From an uncultured Bacilli bacterium (lineage in GTDB: Bacteria; Bacillota_I; Bacilli_A; RFN20; CAG-631): a stretch of DNA of 64,000 nucleotides. A program made the translations under genes and the position numbers. This document shows, piece after piece, positions 25,004 to 33,446 of this stretch (the first letter of the stretch is position 1; the number at the start of each line of letters is the position of its first letter). The notes below the pieces were generated by a model that ran no database searches, had not been told where the DNA came from, and saw only the letters and a program-made list of their open reading frames with translations. Where the stretch lies: contig CANQVX010000002.1 in the NCBI GenBank assembly GCA_947627355.1, forward strand, positions 1 through 64,000. The letters are read 5' to 3'.

Positions 25004-26296
25004 ATGGAAATTGTTAGAAATAAGTATTTAAATATGTTAGTTATGCGTATGCACAATAGATTAGTTAAAGTTATAACAGGAATTAGAAGGTGTGGTAAAT
25101 CATATTTATTAAATACTATTTTTTATAATTATTTGATTAATAATGGTGTTTCTAAAGATCACATTATACGTTTTGCTTTTGATTCTGCAAAAGACTTAGA
25201 ATTAATTGATGAAGATTTAGAAATGTTAACAAAAACTAATCAAAAAGTGAATGCTAAAAAGTTTTTAAGTTACATTCGTAAGAAAACCGATGATCAAGGT
25301 ATGTATTATTTATTACTTGATGAAGTGCAAAACTTATCAAGTTTTGAAGCAGTGTTAAATGGCTATTTAAGAGAAGATAATCTTGATATTTATGTCACAG
25401 GTAGTAATTCAAAGTTTTTATCAAAAGATGTGATAACAGAGTTTGCTGGACGTGGTGATGAAATTCATATGTTGCCTCTTTCATTTTCAGAGTTTTATGC
25501 TAGTTCTAACAAAGACATCAATGAAGCTATTGATGAATATATTTTATATGGTGGATTACCAATGATCGCATTGATGAATGATGATGAACAAAAGACAATA
25601 TATTTAAAAACACAACTCACAAATGTTTATTTAAGAGATATAATTTTAAAAAATCATTTAACGAATGATAAAAATATTGATGAATTATTAGATGTTATTG
25701 CTTCTGGTATGTCATCACTTACTAATCCAAATAAGTTATCAAACACTTTTAAATCAGAAAAACACGAACAAATAAGTGCTATAACAATTGATAATTATCT
25801 TAATTATTTAGAAGATGCTTTTGTTATCTCAAAAGTTAAAAGATATGATGTTCAAGGTAAAAGATATATAAATACACCATATAAGATTTATTTTGAAGAT
25901 ATTGGACTTAGAAATGCTAAATTAAATTTTAGACAACTTGATAAAGGAAATTCTATGGAAAACATTATTTATAATGAACTTAGATATCGTGGTTATAATG
26001 TTGATATAGGTGTTATAGATACAAGAAAAACAGTTAATGGAGTAAGTAAAAGAAAACAATTTGAAATAGATTTCATAGCTAATCTCGGAAGCAAAAGATA
26101 TTATATTCAATCAGTTTATGATCTTCATAGTGAAGAAAAACTAACTCAAGAAATGCAATCACTTGATAATGTAAATGATTCATTTAAGAAAATTATTGTT
26201 GTTAGGAAAAACAGTATTCCAAGAAGAACTGAAAAAGGTTATTTGATAATTAGTTTAAAAGAATTTTTAATGAATCCTAATAGTTTAGAAATATAA
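25004..26296 (+). CDS. AAA ATPase with DUF4143 domain (AAA_14 type), GIRR-x-GKS subfamily
   Basis: The ATPase part carries Walker A TGIRRCGKSYL near residues 22-32, Walker B YLLLDEVQNL and the sensor stretch YVTGSNSKFLS. The C-terminal DUF4143 part has a nuclease-like FEIDFIAN stretch and a final strand-helix region. The family is very common in gut Bacteroidota and Bacillota and has no firm function; members are often thought to act in defence or toxin-like roles. I prefer ATG 25004 to the TTG at 25001. Four relatives lie at 56-64 kb. Confidence 0.88.
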   Translation: MEIVRNKYLNMLVMRMHNRLVKVITGIRRCGKSYLLNTIFYNYLINNGVSKDHIIRFAFDSAKDLELIDEDLEMLTKTNQKVNAKKFLSYIRKKTDDQGMYYLLLDEVQNLSSFEAVLNGYLREDNLDIYVTGSNSKFLSKDVITEFAGRGDEIHMLPLSFSEFYASSNKDINEAIDEYILYGGLPMIALMNDDEQKTIYLKTQLTNVYLRDIILKNHLTNDKNIDELLDVIASGMSSLTNPNKLSNTFKSEKHEQISAITIDNYLNYLEDAFVISKVKRYDVQGKRYINTPYKIYFEDIGLRNAKLNFRQLDKGNSMENIIYNELRYRGYNVDIGVIDTRKTVNGVSKRKQFEIDFIANLGSKRYYIQSVYDLHSEEKLTQEMQSLDNVNDSFKKIIVVRKNSIPRRTEKGYLIISLKEFLMNPNSLEI

Positions 26297-26412
26297 TAAA
26301 ACTATCGATAGAATCGATAAAAATTAAATTTAAACTGATATATATTTCTAATATAGTCAATTGCTAAACAAAAAATAAAATGCTAAAATAATAAAAAAGG
26401 AGGAAGATAAAC

Positions 26413-26796
26413 ATGAAGTGTCCTAATTGTGGTGCAGATATTAAACACGATACAGCCATCTGTGAATATTGTGGAACAAGTACTGGGTATAGACCAGAAA
26501 AACCAGAAAAACCACACAATGTAAATGTTTCTATTCCTTCTAGTGAAAAAGAATCAACTAACAAGACTCTAAAGACAATTGCATTATTATTAATGGTTTT
26601 ATCTTTAGCATCTACAGCAATAACAATTATCCCTTTGTTTTGGATGTTACCTATGATAATTTATTATTCTTCAAGGATAAAACAAAATAAAGATGTGTCA
26701 TTAGCATTTAAAATATTAACTTTGGTTTTGGTTAATGCAATAGCCGGTATTATTATGTTATGTATTAAAGATCCTAAAAAAGACAATGCAAATTAA
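26413..26796 (+). CDS. zinc-ribbon membrane protein of unknown function
   Basis: The N-terminus has the zinc-ribbon pattern MKCPNCGADIKHDTAICEYC (C3-x2-C6 and C17-x2-C20). A Pro/Ser-rich linker follows, and then two hydrophobic segments (about 55-80 and 95-115), so the ribbon probably sits on the cytoplasmic face. The 127-residue length and layout are common for small predicted membrane proteins. A good ribosome binding site (AAGGAGGAAG) precedes the ATG. Confidence 0.75.
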   Translation: MKCPNCGADIKHDTAICEYCGTSTGYRPEKPEKPHNVNVSIPSSEKESTNKTLKTIALLLMVLSLASTAITIIPLFWMLPMIIYYSSRIKQNKDVSLAFKILTLVLVNAIAGIIMLCIKDPKKDNAN

Positions 26797-26817
26797 GTGA
26801 TGGAAATCACTTTTTTT
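26795..26817 (+). terminator. terminator after the zinc-ribbon gene
   Basis: AAGTGA (26795-26800) pairs with TCACTT (26807-26812), followed by TTTTT; the stem overlaps the stop codon region. Confidence 0.7.
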
Positions 26818-26893
26818 GATTGTTAAAAAGCGATTGAAACTAGAAAAATAAACGACTATAATATAAAACGTTCATTTAAAAGGGGATTATATC

Positions 26894-28195
26894 GTGGTTA
26901 TTGTTCTAGTGATTGCAATATTAACAAGTTTATGTTTAATTGCTTCAGTTTTATTCTTTCCAAAGTTAAAAATTGGTAAGGTAGAAATAAATACATATTG
27001 GATTGTATGTATTGTTGGTGCTTTATTAATGATAATATTTAGACAAATATCGTTTAAACAAGTAGGACATTCATTGATAGAAAACAACAGCATTAATCCA
27101 CTTAAGATCTTAATATTATTCTTTTCAATGACCTTATTATCAATTTTTCTCGATGAAATCGGATTTTTTAAATATCTTGCTACTAAAGCCGCAAAGATTG
27201 CAAAAACTAGTCAACACGAATTATTTATAATTTTATATATATTAACTTCAATACTAACCATATTTACTTCTAATGATATTGTAATATTAACTTTTACTCC
27301 ATTTATTTGTTATTTTTGTAAACACGCTAATATCAAAGCAACACCATATTTAGTTGCTGAATTTGCAGCAGCAAATACTTGGTCTATGATGTTAATTATA
27401 GGGAATCCTACTAATATTTATTTGGCAACTAGTGCTAATATAACATTTATTGAATATTTTAAAGTTATGGCTATTCCTACTTTGATAGCTGGATTAGTTG
27501 AAATTATAGTCTTGTTTATTATATTTAATAAGCAACTTAAACAACCAATTGAAACTAGTGAAGAAACCACAAAAATTGACGATAGAATCGGATTAATTAT
27601 TGGTTTAATTCATTTAGCTGTATGTTTAATATTATTAGTTATATCATCATATATTCATTTAGCTATGTGGCTTATTTCTTTATGTTGTGCTTTAAGTTTG
27701 TTAATAATGCTTACTATATCCAATTTAATTCAAAGAAAATCATTCAAACATTTATTGTTATCTATTAAAAGATTACCTTATGAATTGATACCATTTATGA
27801 TTTCGATGTTTGTTATTGTGGCATCACTTAAAAATCAAGGAGTATCAAAATATTTAACCAATTTACTTGAATCTAAAAATAATATATTTACTTATGGTTA
27901 TGCTTCATTTATAGGAGCAAATTTAATTAATAATATTCCGATGAGTGTTTTATTTTCAACGCTTCCTACAATTGGAAGTCATCTAAATCAAGTTAGAGCA
28001 ATTTATGCTACTATTATTGGCTCTAATATTGGTGCCTTTCTAACTCCAATAGGTGCTCTTGCAGGTATCATGTTTACTCAATTACTTGCAAAACAACATG
28101 TTAAATATGGGTTTAAAACATTTGTTAAATATGGATTGATGGTTTCAATTCCTACTATTACAACAGCTTTGTTGGTATTATTTTTCATCTTATAA
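26894..28195 (+). CDS. ArsB/NhaD-type (SLC13 superfamily) anion or ion transporter
   Basis: This 433-residue hydrophobic protein has about 11-12 membrane helices. The family-typical half-helix motifs are FTSNDIVILTFTPFI, IGNPTNIYLATSANITFIEY and, in the second half, GSNIGAFLTPIGALAG. These match ArsB arsenite pumps and related NhaD-type antiporters. No arsR or arsA is next to it, so arsenite transport is unsupported. The start is a GTG at 26894 after AAAGGGG. It is a single-gene unit. Confidence 0.8.
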   Translation: MVIVLVIAILTSLCLIASVLFFPKLKIGKVEINTYWIVCIVGALLMIIFRQISFKQVGHSLIENNSINPLKILILFFSMTLLSIFLDEIGFFKYLATKAAKIAKTSQHELFIILYILTSILTIFTSNDIVILTFTPFICYFCKHANIKATPYLVAEFAAANTWSMMLIIGNPTNIYLATSANITFIEYFKVMAIPTLIAGLVEIIVLFIIFNKQLKQPIETSEETTKIDDRIGLIIGLIHLAVCLILLVISSYIHLAMWLISLCCALSLLIMLTISNLIQRKSFKHLLLSIKRLPYELIPFMISMFVIVASLKNQGVSKYLTNLLESKNNIFTYGYASFIGANLINNIPMSVLFSTLPTIGSHLNQVRAIYATIIGSNIGAFLTPIGALAGIMFTQLLAKQHVKYGFKTFVKYGLMVSIPTITTALLVLFFIL

Positions 28196-28275
28196 TTATT
28201 GATTCTGTCGACAAATTTTAATATTTAGTCTTATTTTATTTTGCATTTAAGCATCTAGTGTGATAAAATATATTT

Positions 28276-28318
28276 AAGACAGTTCGTAACCATCCTGTCT
28301 ATAAACAAAACTAGGGAA
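28276..28318 (+). promoter_or_regulatory. preQ1-I riboswitch
   Basis: The P1 stem GACAG/CTGTC (28278-28282 with 28295-28299) closes the loop TTCGTAACCATC and is followed by the A-rich tail ATAAACAAAACTAGG, the H-type pseudoknot pattern of class I preQ1 aptamers. A terminator follows, and the regulated gene is queC, the expected target. preQ1 binding should favour termination. Confidence 0.85.
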
Positions 28319-28333
28319 TGAGTTGACTTTTAA

Positions 28334-28368
28334 GGAAGAAACTGATTTTTTAGTTTCTTCCTTTTTTT
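28334..28368 (+). terminator. riboswitch-controlled terminator before queC
   Basis: GGAAGAAACT (28334-28343) pairs perfectly with AGTTTCTTCC (28352-28361) and is followed by T7. It lies 17 bases before the queC start, in the leader. Confidence 0.85.
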
Positions 28369-28384
28369 CTAAGAAGGTGGAAAC

Positions 28385-29077
28385 GTGAAAGCAATAGTCT
28401 TATTCAGTGGTGGTTTAGATTCTACCACTTGTCTATCCTTAGCTATTAATAAATATGGTGCTGATAATGTTTTAGCTTTAACAGTCTATTATGGTCAAAA
28501 ACATAAAAAAGAAATAGAGGCTGCTAAAAAGATAGTTGAATATTATCATTGCCATTATCAAGAATTAAATCTAAAACCATTGTTTGAAAATTCCAAATGT
28601 AGTTTGCTTGAAGGACAAGCATCAATTCCTCACGAAAGTTATGATAAACAAATAAAAGAAACTAATGGTAATCCAGTTTCAACCTATGTTCCATTTAGAA
28701 ATGGTTTATTTTTATCAGTGGCTGCTTCAATTGCTATTTCTAGTGGCTGTCATGAGATTTATTATGGTGCTCATCAAGATGATGCAGCAGGGAACGCTTA
28801 TCCTGATACTAGTAAAGAATTCAATCAAGCTATTAACCAAGCTATTTATCTTGGAAGTGGTAATAAGGTTGAAGTAATAGCTCCATTTATAAATAAAACT
28901 AAAAAAGATGTTGTAAAACTAGGACTTGAACTAAAAGTTCCTTATGAACTTACTTGGTCATGTTATGAAGGACATGATTTAGCTTGTGGTAAATGCGGCA
29001 CATGTATCGATAGAAAAAAGGCATTTCTTGCTAATAATGTTAAAGATCCAATACCGTATGAGGATGAATCATTATGA
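28385..29077 (+). CDS. queC: 7-cyano-7-deazaguanine synthase
   Basis: QueC makes preQ0 from 7-carboxy-7-deazaguanine using ATP and ammonia. The PP-loop ATP site VLFSGGLDSTTC is at residues 5-16, the stretch YYGAHQDDAAGNAYPDT is in the middle, and a zinc-binding Cys cluster CGKCGTCIDRKKAF is at the C-terminus. The start is a GTG preceded by AAGAAGGTGG. It overlaps the next gene by 4 bases (ATGA). The operon gives only late steps of queuosine synthesis; queD and queE are not in the window. Confidence 0.96.
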   Translation: MKAIVLFSGGLDSTTCLSLAINKYGADNVLALTVYYGQKHKKEIEAAKKIVEYYHCHYQELNLKPLFENSKCSLLEGQASIPHESYDKQIKETNGNPVSTYVPFRNGLFLSVAASIAISSGCHEIYYGAHQDDAAGNAYPDTSKEFNQAINQAIYLGSGNKVEVIAPFINKTKKDVVKLGLELKVPYELTWSCYEGHDLACGKCGTCIDRKKAFLANNVKDPIPYEDESL

Positions 29078-29790
29078 ATGAGTTAATCTTTATTTTAGCA
29101 GTAGTTATCTATTTATGTTCTACTGTTTTAATCTATAAATTTTTCGGTAAAATCGGCATTTATGCTTTTGTTGCCTTTGCTACAATACTTGCTAATATTC
29201 AAGTATCAAAATCAATTATGTTGTTTGGTTTAACTACCACAGCCGGTAATGTTTTATATGCTGCCACATTTTTATCAACCGATATATTATCTGAAAATCA
29301 TGGTAAGAAAGCGGCTCAAAAAGCAGTATTTCTAGGAATTGTTATTAATGTTTTGTGGTTAATTGGAACTCAACTAACATTATTATTTAAGCCTAGTGCT
29401 ACTGATACAATGCATGCTAGCATGAAAGTTTTATTTGGAGTTATACCTCGTATTACTATAGCGTCATTAATAGGTTATATTGTAAGTCAAAGTTTAGATG
29501 TTATCTTATATCATTTGATTTGGAAAAAGACCGGAAATAATAATAAAAAGCTATGGCTTAGAAATAATGCTGCAACTATGATAAGTCAATTAGTAGACAC
29601 TTTATTATTTGTAACCATTGCATTTGTTAACACTGTACCAACCTCAATCTTTTTACAAATACTTGGTACAACTTATTTATTTAAAGTTATCGTTGGTTTA
29701 TGTGATACACCATTTATATATCTAGCAAGAAAAATAAAAGTTTTAGATAAGGAGGATTTAAAACCATGTCAAGAAGAAAAGATGAAGTAA
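29074..29790 (+). CDS. queuosine precursor transporter, YhhQ/VUT family
   Basis: This 238-residue protein has about six membrane helices. It has the family stretches [20 protein letters not shown] and [19 protein letters not shown] with the SENHG turn. YhhQ imports preQ0/preQ1 or related bases. Its position between queC and queF in a preQ1-regulated operon supports the role strongly. It overlaps queC by 4 bases and queF by 25 bases. Both salvage and synthesis would thus be switched by the same riboswitch. Confidence 0.92.
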   Translation: MNELIFILAVVIYLCSTVLIYKFFGKIGIYAFVAFATILANIQVSKSIMLFGLTTTAGNVLYAATFLSTDILSENHGKKAAQKAVFLGIVINVLWLIGTQLTLLFKPSATDTMHASMKVLFGVIPRITIASLIGYIVSQSLDVILYHLIWKKTGNNNKKLWLRNNAATMISQLVDTLLFVTIAFVNTVPTSIFLQILGTTYLFKVIVGLCDTPFIYLARKIKVLDKEDLKPCQEEKMK

Positions 29791-30251
29791 AAAGTTTAGG
29801 TAGTAAAAATACTAAATATGCTACAGATTATGATAAAACATTACTAGAAAGAATAGAAAACAAACACCCAGAAAACGATTATTTTGTTAAATTCAATTGT
29901 CCTGAATTTACGAGTCTATGTCCAATTACTGGACAACCTGACTTTGCTACAATTTATATTTCATATATACCAGATAAATATATAGTTGAATCAAAGTCTT
30001 TAAAATTATATTTGTTTAGTTTTCGTAATCATGGTGATTTTCATGAAGATTGTGTCAATATCATCATGAATGATTTAATTGAATTACTAGAACCTAAATA
30101 TATTGAAGTATGGGGTAAGTTTTTACCTAGAGGTGGTATTTCAATTGATCCATATGTTAATTATGGTAAACCTGATACTAAATACGAAAATATGAAAGAA
30201 CAAAGATTGTTGTGGCATGATTTAAACCCTGAAAAGGTTGATAATCGATAA
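29766..30251 (+). CDS. queF: NADPH-dependent 7-cyano-7-deazaguanine reductase
   Basis: QueF reduces the nitrile of preQ0 to the amine preQ1. The 161-residue unimodular form has the catalytic Cys in [13 protein letters not shown] and the QueF signature [20 protein letters not shown]; the substrate-binding Glu follows. It starts at ATG 29766 after AAGGAGGATTT, overlapping the end of the transporter gene. It is the last gene of the preQ1-controlled operon, and the product preQ1 is what the riboswitch senses. Confidence 0.96.
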   Translation: MSRRKDEVKSLGSKNTKYATDYDKTLLERIENKHPENDYFVKFNCPEFTSLCPITGQPDFATIYISYIPDKYIVESKSLKLYLFSFRNHGDFHEDCVNIIMNDLIELLEPKYIEVWGKFLPRGGISIDPYVNYGKPDTKYENMKEQRLLWHDLNPEKVDNR

Positions 30252-30301
30252 AAATACGCTTGAAACGAGAGACTTGATAGCATATAATTAAGTTGAGCGT
30301 T

Positions 30302-30349
30302 GATAGCAATAACTAGCGTTTATTATGCTTGTTGTTACTATCTTTTTTT
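30302..30349 (+). terminator. terminator downstream of queF
   Basis: GATAG-AATAAC pairs with GTTGTT-CTATC (30302-30313 with 30331-30342) with one mismatch, followed by T7. Confidence 0.65.
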
Positions 30350-30368
30350 ATTTCTTTTTTCAAGATAA

Positions 30369-30397
30369 TAGACAAAACAACTCAAAACAAGTATAAT
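30369..30397 (+). promoter_or_regulatory. promoter of the S-box leader
   Basis: TAGACA (30369-30374) and a perfect TATAAT (30392-30397) lie 17 bases apart, a few bases upstream of the aptamer. Confidence 0.65.
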
Positions 30398-30402
30398 GTA
30401 GA

Positions 30403-30482
30403 CACCATAAAGAGAACGGCTAGAGACAAGCTCCAAACCGTCAGCAACCTTTTAAGTAAGGTGCTAAAGCTTGAACGATGGG
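30403..30482 (+). promoter_or_regulatory. S-box (SAM-I family) riboswitch
   Basis: The leader carries the S-box hallmarks AAAGAGAACGG ... CCGTCAGCAACC and, after a short loop, GGTGCTAAAGC. ACGG pairs with CCGT (P2) and GCAACC with GGTGC (P3). The P1 3' strand CGATGGG (30476-30482) can also pair with CCTATCG inside the terminator at 30503, the usual SAM-off switch. P1 itself is short (CCAT/ATGG), so this may be a variant. Confidence 0.65.
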
Positions 30483-30502
30483 ATATATTATTATAAATAT
30501 TT

Positions 30503-30531
30503 ACTCCTATCGTGTCGATGGGAGTTTTTTT
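30503..30531 (+). terminator. S-box terminator
   Basis: ACTCCTATCG (30503-30512) pairs with CGATGGGAGT (30516-30525), with one G-T pair, followed by T6-7. It lies 31 bases before the next start codon. Confidence 0.8.
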
Positions 30532-30561
30532 ATGGAATCACATTGAAAGGATTAAATTATT

Positions 30562-31218
30562 ATGCAAGTTTTATTACACATTCCCCATGCTTCACTTAAA
30601 GTTCCAAAACATTTTTACAAAGGTTTATTAATTTCTAAAGAAGAATTCAATAAATATAATCTAGAAATGTCTGATCTAGGTGTTGATTATTTATTTAAAG
30701 ATTTACCTTATAAGAAAATAAAAGCCAAATATTCAAGATTATATGTAGATATTGAAAGATTCAAAGACGATAGTAAAGAAATAATGTCTAAATATGGTGA
30801 AGGTGTCATTTATACTCATCTATATGATGGAAAACTATTTCATGAACACGATGAAAACTATCGACAAAAAGGACTAAAATACTATGATAGATATCATAAA
30901 AAGTTAGATAAACAAGTAACAAAAATGTTAAAAAAAGATAATGAATTATTAATCTTAGATTGTCATAGTTTTTCAAACAAAATGGCAAGTTATTTCTTTA
31001 ATGAACCTTTTCCAGACATATGTCTAGGAATAGAATCAGACTATTATGATAAAGAAATAGTAGATAAAATTATCAAAGAAATAGAAAAAAGAGGCTATTC
31101 TTATCAAATCAATCATCCCTATAAAGGAAGTCTTGTTCCAAATTGCATTATAAATAATAAAGTAAAAGGGAAAGTAATAGCTATCATGATAGAAATTAAC
31201 AAGAGAATATACCTATAA
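30562..31218 (+). CDS. N-formylglutamate amidohydrolase-like protein under S-box control
   Basis: The family motifs are present: LHIPHASLKVP at the N-terminus, RLYVDIERF, the metal-binding ILDCHSFSNKM and a late NHPYKGSLVPN. FGase-family enzymes remove a formyl or similar acyl group from amino acids through a zinc site, and N-formylglutamate is the classic substrate in histidine breakdown. No other histidine genes are near. The S-box leader instead ties it to SAM/methionine status, so a sulfur or formyl-methionine-type substrate is possible. That is inference. Confidence 0.82.
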   Translation: MQVLLHIPHASLKVPKHFYKGLLISKEEFNKYNLEMSDLGVDYLFKDLPYKKIKAKYSRLYVDIERFKDDSKEIMSKYGEGVIYTHLYDGKLFHEHDENYRQKGLKYYDRYHKKLDKQVTKMLKKDNELLILDCHSFSNKMASYFFNEPFPDICLGIESDYYDKEIVDKIIKEIEKRGYSYQINHPYKGSLVPNCIINNKVKGKVIAIMIEINKRIYL

Positions 31219-31308
31219 AATATTTATAAATATTTTATTCTTTTTTTCTTTTAAAAACCCATGTATAATGTTTATCGAAAACAAAGCATTTATTGGGGTG
31301 ATTAGTCA

Positions 31309-32190
31309 ATGGAAAAAGAAATTAGAAACAAACATTTTATAGAAGAAAGGCCATTATTTAATGAAAACAATCTAAAAATATTTGATTGTGTTTTTTCTAA
31401 TGGTGAATCTCCTTTAAAAGAATGTAAAAATATTTATCTAGAAAACAGTGTATTTGAATATAAATATCCTTTATGGTATTCAAAAAACATTAAGGTTGAA
31501 AAATGTAAACTAGACGAAATGGCAAGAGCTGGTATTTGGTATAGTATTAATATTAATATTTCTAATTCAACCATTGTTGCCCCTAAAACATTTCGTCGGT
31601 CAAATGGGATAATTTTAAATAATGTTGACTTCTTAGATGCTAAAGAAACTTTATGGGAATGTAATGATATAAAAATAAATAATTCTAAAATAGATAATTG
31701 CGATTATTTTGGTATGAATTCAAACAATATCGAACTTAATAACGTTACCTTAAATGGTAATTATTGTTTTGATGGTGCGTGTAATATTATAATTAGAAAC
31801 TGTGTTTTAAACTCTAAAGATGCTTTTTGGAATACTAAAAATGTAACTGTTTATAATTCAGTTATCAATGGTGAATATATTGGTTGGAATTCAATCAATT
31901 TAAAATTTGTTAATTGTAAGATTCAAAGTGTTCAAGGTTTTTGCTATATCAATAATCTTGAATTAGATAATTGTGATTTAACTGGAACCACTTTAGCTTT
32001 TGAATATTCATCAGTTAAAGCAAACATAATTAACATTGATAGCATACTAAATCCTAATGAAGGTTATATCAAAGTTAACACAATTGAAGAATTAATCATG
32101 GATAAAACTAAGATTGATCCATCTAAAACAGTTATTGAATGTGACAATATTAAAACTAAAAGTGATCGTTTTACAGTGATTCGGAGATAA
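31309..32190 (+). CDS. DUF3737-type right-handed beta-helix protein
   Basis: This 293-residue protein is built of repeated short strands such as NIYLENSVFEYKYPLWYS, NIKVEKCKLDE, NIELNNVTLNGNYCFDG and NLELDNCDLTGTT, with a period of about 20-22 residues, as in parallel beta-helices. It starts with KEIRNKHFIEERPLF, typical of DUF3737. Proteins of this kind may bind or modify carbohydrates, but no enzyme activity is known to me. It lies 4 bases before a MalY-like aminotransferase gene and is likely co-transcribed. Confidence 0.8.
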   Translation: MEKEIRNKHFIEERPLFNENNLKIFDCVFSNGESPLKECKNIYLENSVFEYKYPLWYSKNIKVEKCKLDEMARAGIWYSININISNSTIVAPKTFRRSNGIILNNVDFLDAKETLWECNDIKINNSKIDNCDYFGMNSNNIELNNVTLNGNYCFDGACNIIIRNCVLNSKDAFWNTKNVTVYNSVINGEYIGWNSINLKFVNCKIQSVQGFCYINNLELDNCDLTGTTLAFEYSSVKANIINIDSILNPNEGYIKVNTIEELIMDKTKIDPSKTVIECDNIKTKSDRFTVIRR

Positions 32191-32194
32191 GAAA

Positions 32195-33367
32195 ATGAAA
32201 CAAAATGAATTTGATAAAAAAGTAAATCGTAGAAATACTAATTCACTTAAATGGGATATAAAAGATAATGAAATTCCTATGTGGGTTGCTGATATGGATT
32301 TCAAAACAGCTCCAGCTATTATAAAAGCCATTGAAAAAAGAGCAAGACATGGAATCTATGGTTATACTATCATTCCTGATATATGGTATGAAAGTATCAT
32401 CAATTGGTGGAAAAACGAACATCAATTTGAAATCAAAAAAGAATGGTTACAATTTAGTACCGGTGTTGTTCCAGCAATCTCTAGCATTGTTAAAAGAATA
32501 ACTAATGTTGGTGATAACATTGTTACCTTAACACCAGTTTATGATATTTTCTTTCATTCAATTGAAAATGCTAATAGAAAAACATTAGAATCACCATTAG
32601 TTTATGAAAATGGTGCTTATCATATAGATTTTGAAGACTTAGAAAACAAATTAAAAGACAAAAAAACTACTATGATGATCTTTTGTAATCCTCATAATCC
32701 GATTGGAAAAATCTGGACTAAAGAAGAAATAGAAAAAGTGGGTCATTTATGTAATAAATATAATGTTGTTGTTTTATCTGATGAAATTCATTGTGATATC
32801 ACTGATATGGATTGTAGTTATGTTCCGTTTGCTTCGGTATCAGATGAATGCTTAAACAATAGTATTGTTTGTATTTCTGCTAGTAAAGCTTTTAATCTTG
32901 CTGGTATTCAATCAGCCGCTGTTTATTGTGCTAATGAAAAACTAAGAAAGATTATTGTAAAAGGTTTGAATTCGGATGAAGTTGCTGAACCTAATTGTTT
33001 TGCAATTGATACTATAGTAGCAGCATTTAATGATTCTAAGGATTGGTTTATGAATCTAAAACAATACATTTATGAAAATAAACAAATAGTAAAAACATAT
33101 CTAAAAGAAAACAATCTACCAATTAAATTAGTTGAAAGCAAAGCAACCTATTTACTATGGCTTGATTGTTCATTAGTAAGCAAAAATGTCTCAAAATTTG
33201 CAAGTTTTCTTAGAGAAAAAACCGGTCTTTATTTATCAGACGGCAAAGTTTATCGAGGGAATGGCACTAATTTTGTTAGAATGAATATTGCTTGTAATAA
33301 AACTCAACTTAACAAAGCTTTAAGAATGTTAAAACAAGGTGTTTTATTATATAAAAAGATAGGTTAA
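32195..33367 (+). CDS. MalY/PatB family PLP aminotransferase (cystathionine beta-lyase-like)
   Basis: This 390-residue fold-type I PLP enzyme has MWVADMDFKTAPAIIKAI at the N-terminus, the PLP-ring contact NPHNPIGKIW and the Schiff-base Lys in SASKAFNLAGIQSA (K231). MalY/PatB proteins act as C-S lyases (cystathionine to homocysteine) or as aminotransferases. It follows the beta-helix gene by 4 bases. An S-box-controlled gene lies just upstream, consistent with a methionine role, but the S-box and this gene are separated by two genes and about 90 bases of spacer. Confidence 0.88.
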   Translation: MKQNEFDKKVNRRNTNSLKWDIKDNEIPMWVADMDFKTAPAIIKAIEKRARHGIYGYTIIPDIWYESIINWWKNEHQFEIKKEWLQFSTGVVPAISSIVKRITNVGDNIVTLTPVYDIFFHSIENANRKTLESPLVYENGAYHIDFEDLENKLKDKKTTMMIFCNPHNPIGKIWTKEEIEKVGHLCNKYNVVVLSDEIHCDITDMDCSYVPFASVSDECLNNSIVCISASKAFNLAGIQSAAVYCANEKLRKIIVKGLNSDEVAEPNCFAIDTIVAAFNDSKDWFMNLKQYIYENKQIVKTYLKENNLPIKLVESKATYLLWLDCSLVSKNVSKFASFLREKTGLYLSDGKVYRGNGTNFVRMNIACNKTQLNKALRMLKQGVLLYKKIG

Positions 33368-33446
33368 AAATATTTAAAATATTTTTAATGTTATGTTATA
33401 ATATACCATATTTTAAAAAACAAGAGGAAGTAAAGGGTGGTCAAAT

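Noticed and set aside
26894-28195. arsenite resistance locus
   Set aside because: ArsB-like features only; no arsR, arsC or arsA nearby, so no arsenic role is assigned.
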